Source: Anas platyrhynchos
Taxonomy: Eukaryota; Chordata; Aves; Anseriformes; Anatidae
Assembly: GCF_047663525.1 (NCBI RefSeq)
Contig: NC_092589.1
Span: 77,984,501-78,048,500, forward strand
Reading direction: 5' to 3'
Length of the DNA: 64,000 bases
Position numbers and translations under genes: made by a program
The notes under the pieces: model-generated
The model's input: the letters and a program-made list of their open reading frames with translations, nothing else
Database searches by the model: none
What the model was told of the DNA's origin: nothing
Shown here: piece by piece, positions 60,069 through 64,000 of the stretch
Layout of the letters: the number at the start of each line of letters is the position of its first letter
Position numbering within the stretch: position 1 is the first letter of the stretch

Positions 60069-60503
60069 GTGAGCGGCGGAGGGGCCGCGGCGGGAGCCGG
60101 GAGCCCCGGGGAGCGCTCGGGGAGTGCGGCCGGGGCTGGGGGCGGCTGTGAGGGGGGTGCGAGGGGGGTGTGAGGGGGGTATGAGGGCTCAGCTGGCATG
60201 TGCTGGCGGGGCAGGCCTGGGGAAGGGCTCCGAGAGCGGGCCCGCGGGGGTTTGTGTGAGTAATGCCCCTGCACGCCTCCAGCAGCACAGTGAGCACAGC
60301 CTGCACAGTTAATATCTCAATAAAACTGTAAAGCAGCCCTCATGACTTCTAGCGAGCCACCGGCTTCCTTTTCCTAATCCAGTCATAGCGCTGAGTGCCA
60401 CATGCAGGAGTTCTTAGGGCAGCCCTGGTAAACCAGATCCCTGTGCCTCTGAGCTCTCAGCGCTGCTGTTTCCCATCCCGTCGCCCTTCTTCTGTCCATG
60501 CAG

Positions 60504-60627
60504 GTGACCATGGCGAGTTGTCTTTTCGGACAGGCCCAAGGGCTGCTCCGCAAAGGTATAATCACAAAGCACAGCTGGAGCCCAGTAGCACTCTGCCTGC
60601 CCCTCTCACTGAAATAAAAAGCAGCAT
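60504..60627 (+). CDS. COQ3: COQ3 coding exon 2
   Basis: The acceptor is gtccatgcag and the donor is GCAT|gtaagt. It encodes residues 48-88: GDHGELSFRTGPRAAPQRYN, then LEPSSTLPAPLTEIKSS. This is a poorly conserved presequence/linker region, supported by phase and splice sites. Confidence 0.8.
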
Positions 60628-60983
60628 GTAAGTAGTGCGACTAAAATAATTCCACGTGACTCCTCATCAATAATAATTTAGGTTTACTTTGTGACAGTGT
60701 CGCTTGAAGTAATTCTTAAACATCATAAAGTGTTCTTGTCGAAGCCCATTTTTGTTTTACAAATGACTAATTCAAAAATTACAGGTATGCGGCCATCTGT
60801 TTTGGAAGACACATTATACGTACAGTGCAGAAGATCTGTTTGCTTTTAATCAAGTATAATGAGTCTCTAAAGGACCATGAGTTTTATTTATTTTATTTGT
60901 TTTCATTGCCTGAATATGCAGGGTTTGTTTTTCCCATCATATTTCAGGTATTAATTTCATGATACTCAGCTTTCATTATTTAG

Positions 60984-61136
60984 GCTCACCGCGAAGAGAC
61001 TTTTCAGCACCTCACACTCATCAGTGGATCCAAAGGAGATGAAAAAATTCCAGCTCCTTGCACATAAGTGGTGGGATGAAGAAGGAGACTATGCAGCCCT
61101 TCATTCTATGAATGACATTAGAGTGCCATTTATTAG
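60984..61136 (+). CDS. COQ3: COQ3 coding exon 3
   Basis: The acceptor is ttatttag and the donor is TTAG|gtatgg. It encodes residues 89-139: LTAKRLFSTSHSSVDPKEMK, then FQLLAHKWWDEEGDYAALHS and MNDIRVPFI. HKWWDE..LH.MN..R is the UbiG/COQ3 signature. Confidence 0.95.
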
Positions 61137-61292
61137 GTATGGTTCTGAAGACAGATGTTTTATACGTGCTCTATCTGTGCAACCTCAAAAAAAACACAAA
61201 GAATAAAAATTAATGATCCTTAAAGTAACTCCATGTTACATCTATTAAACTACCTTGTATGTTTGGCCTTAATCATGTCCTTTTTCTTTCAG

Positions 61293-61392
61293 AGATACTC
61301 TGCTGAACATGAGTAGCAATTATCATCTGGGAAGCCCGCTTTCTGGAATAAAGATTCTGGATGTTGGCTGTGGTGGTGGACTGCTAAGTGAG
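61293..61392 (+). CDS. COQ3: COQ3 coding exon 4 (SAM motif I)
   Basis: The acceptor is tctttcag and the donor is GAG|gtaaga. It encodes residues 140-173: DTLLNMSSNYHLGSPLSG then IKILDVGCGGGLLSE. The Gly-rich loop DVGCGGG binds SAM. Confidence 0.96.
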
Positions 61393-62456
61393 GTAAGAAA
61401 CAGGGCACTCTGTTTCTCTTGTTTCTCTAACCCTCAGAGAAGGGGCTTTCTCTTTCATGGTAGTTTAGTTGCCAAATGTTCTGAAGTATTCTACAAACAG
61501 CATGGACTCCTGAGCAGTCTGCAGAAACTTGGGAATGAGAAGTAACTATTTGCAGTGGCTGTATTCTGTCAGTAGACTTTGGGTATTTCATAAATTTAGC
61601 ATGACAGATCTGGCTGAGTTATTCTAGGAACTGCATCAGCATCTGAAGTGAAGTGTTGCAAAGGCACCTGAATTTCTCTTTTTTTTTTTTTTTTTCTTTT
61701 TTCCCTCCCCCTCTAATACATGCTAAGCAAAATGCTGTGGTCTTTTGACAGTCGGCTCTCTGACAAGACTGGCAAAACTGATCTGCTGTGTGGCCTTCTC
61801 AGGCTGAATGACCGGTGAATTTCAGGTTGGAATAACATACATGTGGTCATGTTCTGCAGCCTGTTTCAGTTTCAGAAGAGGTGATGACTGAGGTGTTAAC
61901 CTATGAGTAAGAAGACACTGGAGAAACTTGAGTGACAGCCAAGCGTGATGCTATCCTAGCAAACATCAGTGTTTAGTTCTCAGCAGTGAGAAAGTACCAG
62001 AGATAATCATGCATTAAGTAACCATTAAAAAGATATGAGGATTTACCATTACAGGTGGATGTCAGAGAAAGTAATGACAGTAATTAAATTTGGCATTGTT
62101 TTCTCCCCTTTGAATACTGTTGATTCTTCCTCTTTGTCTTTCCAGGATCTGCAGGTAATGGTGGAGGAAATCTTTGAACTCAGAACAGTTTATTCTGAAA
62201 AACAACTTAAATGTATATATTCCAGTATATAATTCTGTGTTTGAGAAAATTATTCCCCCCCATGCACTAAATGTGTGTTTCTTCCCCTGTAATAACCATT
62301 TAAAACAAAACTGCTGGATCAGCATTCATCGTTTATTGTTGTTTGTCTTGTTCCCAGACAGGTGTTCTCTGCACCGTTTGTGTACGTTGCAGAGTTGCTG
62401 ACACCTTTAAGTAAATTGTTTTCGTGCAGAGAATAAATTCTACTCTGTATTATTAG

Positions 62457-62699
62457 CCTCTAGGTAGACTGGGAGCTTCAGTTACCGGAATTGATCCTCT
62501 GGAGGACAACATTAGAACAGCAGATCAGCACAAGTCATTTGATCCAGTTCTGGCCAAGAGAATACAGTACAAGTCCAGTTCACTGGATGAGATGGTAGAA
62601 GAGTGTATGGAAACGTTTGATGTAATTGTAGCTTCAGAAGTAGTGGAGCATGTGGCTGACCTTGAAACGTTTATCAAGTGTTGCTCCCAGGTGTTAAAG
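62457..62699 (+). CDS. COQ3: COQ3 coding exon 5 (SAM motif II)
   Basis: The acceptor tattag at 62455-62456 is chosen over a later AG (CCTCTAG) because PLGRLGASVTGIDP must directly follow LLSE. The donor is AAAG|gtaaga. It encodes residues 174-254, including DQHKSFDPVLAKRIQY and ETFDVIVASEVVEHVADLET. Confidence 0.95.
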
Positions 62700-63427
62700 G
62701 TAAGAGAGTTCTTGCTTTCATTATTGGGAATATTTATTCTCTTTTATTATCAAGGCTTTAACTTGAAGCTATGTGAAAACACCAACCTCTGCATTCATTC
62801 ACCCTGAAGTGCTTGAGGTCTGAATCATGCTCTGGAGGTGCCTCCCGTTCTCCTTGATAATGCGAGTACATCTTCCTGATCTTCCCAACTTTGGGAACCT
62901 GAAGTGGGAGGAAATTTATTTCCCCAGCCCTGCCTTAAAAAAGTGCTAATGACACTGCCTAGTGTTGAAATGTTGCTTTGCATCAAGACCTTAATAAATC
63001 TGAATGCGTCTGATTTCATCTAGGTAAGAGGAAACATGGCAGTGTTAATTTAAAAAAATATAAAATAAATCTTTTTGTAATAGGCATTGTAGAGACCTTA
63101 CACCTATCTTTTATTCATTTCCTGGGCAATATTAGAAATGACTTTGTTAGGTGTTTTTGGGGCAAGGAAATGGTTTTCAGACCATCCAAAACTTTGGTTG
63201 TGCTAACTTTTTGAGGACTACCAGGTGATGATCTTAGAAGATTATATTCGGACTTTTTTATTGTATTTGTATGCTTGTAAATAACCTGTCCTGAGATGAA
63301 ATTAGTTCTTACTCTTGCAGCATATCAACTTGTAGATAGACAAGTAATGTGTTTTAATGCAAGTAAATATGCAGTTCATTTTTTTATTAAATATTATTCT
63401 AACTGATCATTTTAATATCTTAATTAG

Positions 63428-63587
63428 CCTGAAGGTTCTTTATTCATTACTACAATCAATAAAACACAGTTGTCCTATATCCTGGGAATTGTGGTCGCAG
63501 AGAAAATAGCAGGCATCGTACCAGAAGGAACGCACGAGTGGGAGAAGTTTGTTCCCCCTGAAGAGCTGCAGCGCCTCCTGGAATCGC
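63428..63587 (+). CDS. COQ3: COQ3 coding exon 6 (SAM motif III)
   Basis: The acceptor is cttaattag and the donor is TCGC|gtaagt. It encodes residues 255-307: PEGSLFITTINKTQLSYILG, IVVAEKIAGIVPEGTHEWEK and FVPPEELQRLLES. The final codon is split to an exon beyond the window. This is the last COQ3 exon seen. Confidence 0.95.
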
Positions 63588-64000
63588 GTAAGTACCAGGC
63601 CAGGTGATGGGAACACAGAGAGAGACTCAGATGCTCACTGGAGAAATGGCAAGGGGATGAGATAGGTGGGGTGATGGCTACCAACAAGGGAAAAGGCCAA
63701 GCAAGGTTTTCCATCCTGTCCTGATGGCAGGATGTGTGCCCTGACGTGCTTCATATCTTCCAGGTCAGGTGTCAGAAAATAACGGTATTGGCACTCGGGA
63801 GCTGCACTGCTGCTATTGCTTTGTCTGTCGTCTTCCTGTTGGGAGGAGGTGTTCTTATTTCTGGTTACTGCTCTATGTTCTTGATTCTTACTATGTTACT
63901 TAAAGATTTCTTTAAGAATGTGAAGATGAAACCTACCACAAATTCATTAGTCAGTTACTGACAAACTGTACCATGCTGATTTGAACAAATAATTTAATTT

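Larger units (their letters stand above)
59800..60200 (+). promoter_or_regulatory. COQ3: CpG island and promoter of COQ3
   Basis: Very GC-rich, CpG-dense sequence surrounds the COQ3 start codon (59927) and first donor (60069). No TATA box is evident. Long open frames on both strands here reflect low stop-codon frequency in GC-rich DNA. Confidence 0.8.
59927..64000 (+). other. COQ3: COQ3 gene (5' part): ubiquinone biosynthesis O-methyltransferase, mitochondrial
   Basis: Six coding exons join in phase into 307 residues; human COQ3 is about 369, so roughly the last 60 lie past the window. COQ3 is the SAM-dependent O-methyltransferase that performs both O-methylations of coenzyme Q synthesis on the matrix side of the inner mitochondrial membrane, within the CoQ-synthesis complex. 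An Arg-rich, acid-free N-terminus fits a mitochondrial presequence. WWDEEGDYAALHSMNDIR (UbiG/COQ3 signature) precedes motif I ILDVGCGGG (161-169), post-I VTGIDP (182-187), motif II FDVIVASEVVEHV and motif III GSLFITTINKT. All catalytic-core motifs look intact. Confidence 0.95.

Noticed and set aside
59345..60306. Minus-strand open frames of 309 and 170 codons across the COQ3 CpG island
   Set aside because: Proline/alanine/arginine-rich translation typical of GC-rich DNA with few stops; antisense to a clear COQ3 first exon, with no family resemblance.
62457..62475. Alternative COQ3 exon 5 acceptor at the AG of CCTCTAG
   Set aside because: Would delete PL before GRLGAS and shift the reading frame; the upstream tattag keeps the frame and the conserved PLGRLGA.
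63734..63961. 75-codon frame at the window end as the last COQ3 exon
   Set aside because: The hydrophobic translation does not match the expected COQ3 C-terminal sequence and lacks a fitting acceptor; the final exon(s) must lie beyond 64000.
1..64000. CRISPR arrays, tRNA or rRNA genes, bacterial operons, proviral genes
   Set aside because: No spaced direct repeats, cloverleaf sequences, ribosome-binding-site-led gene strings or retroviral coding motifs were seen; the content is ordinary vertebrate genic DNA.

Overview
The window is vertebrate nuclear DNA, most likely from a bird. Genes are split into short exons with GT-AG introns inside AT-rich intronic sequence. At least nine fragments of CR1-type LINEs are present, recognisable by the ATTCTGTG-type 3' end and the [14 protein letters not shown] reverse-transcriptase tail. 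Two CpG islands mark promoters. CR1 also occurs in turtles and crocodilians, so 'bird' is an inference. No prokaryotic, viral or CRISPR features were seen.

Three genes lie head-to-tail on the + strand. (1) USP45, 3' part: ten coding exons from 7540 to 23665, covering most of the ubiquitin-specific protease fold (QQQDSQELL box, two zinc CxxC knuckles, catalytic His and Asp). The zinc-finger UBP domain and catalytic Cys box lie upstream of the window, and 1-7539 reads as intron. (2) PNISR (SFRS18): complete. A CpG-island promoter and non-coding exon sit at about 30.2-30.5 kb, a 9.7-kb first intron follows, then eleven coding exons from 40257 to 55593. They encode an 822-residue SR-related protein with a huge RS exon. 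(3) COQ3: a CpG-island promoter at about 59.8-60.2 kb and six coding exons (59927-63587). They give a mitochondrial presequence and a class I SAM-methyltransferase core; the C-terminal exon(s) lie beyond 64000. The exon chains are phase-consistent and joined without gaps. The USP45-PNISR-COQ3 order matches human 6q16.

Layout: 1-7539 USP45 intron; 7540-23665 USP45 exons; to about 24675 USP45 3' UTR; 24.7-30.15 kb intergenic, with a (TTTTA)n microsatellite; 30.15-30.95 kb PNISR CpG island; 30.5-55.9 kb PNISR; 55.9-59.8 kb intergenic or extended 3' UTR; 59.8-64.0 kb COQ3. The three proteins act in unrelated processes (deubiquitination, nuclear-speckle RNA processing, ubiquinone synthesis). Nothing suggests a joint pathway beyond conserved synteny.

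No novel multi-gene system was found. The most checkable oddities are: a four-unit 21-bp repeat that encodes the start of the COQ3 presequence; a nested palindrome with a 21-bp perfect stem in a PNISR intron; an intronic poly(A) signal plus in-frame stop that could give a PNISR isoform lacking nine residues; a duplicated YY1-like element at the PNISR promoter; and CpG-retaining, homeodomain-site-bearing blocks in USP45 introns that look like conserved non-coding elements.
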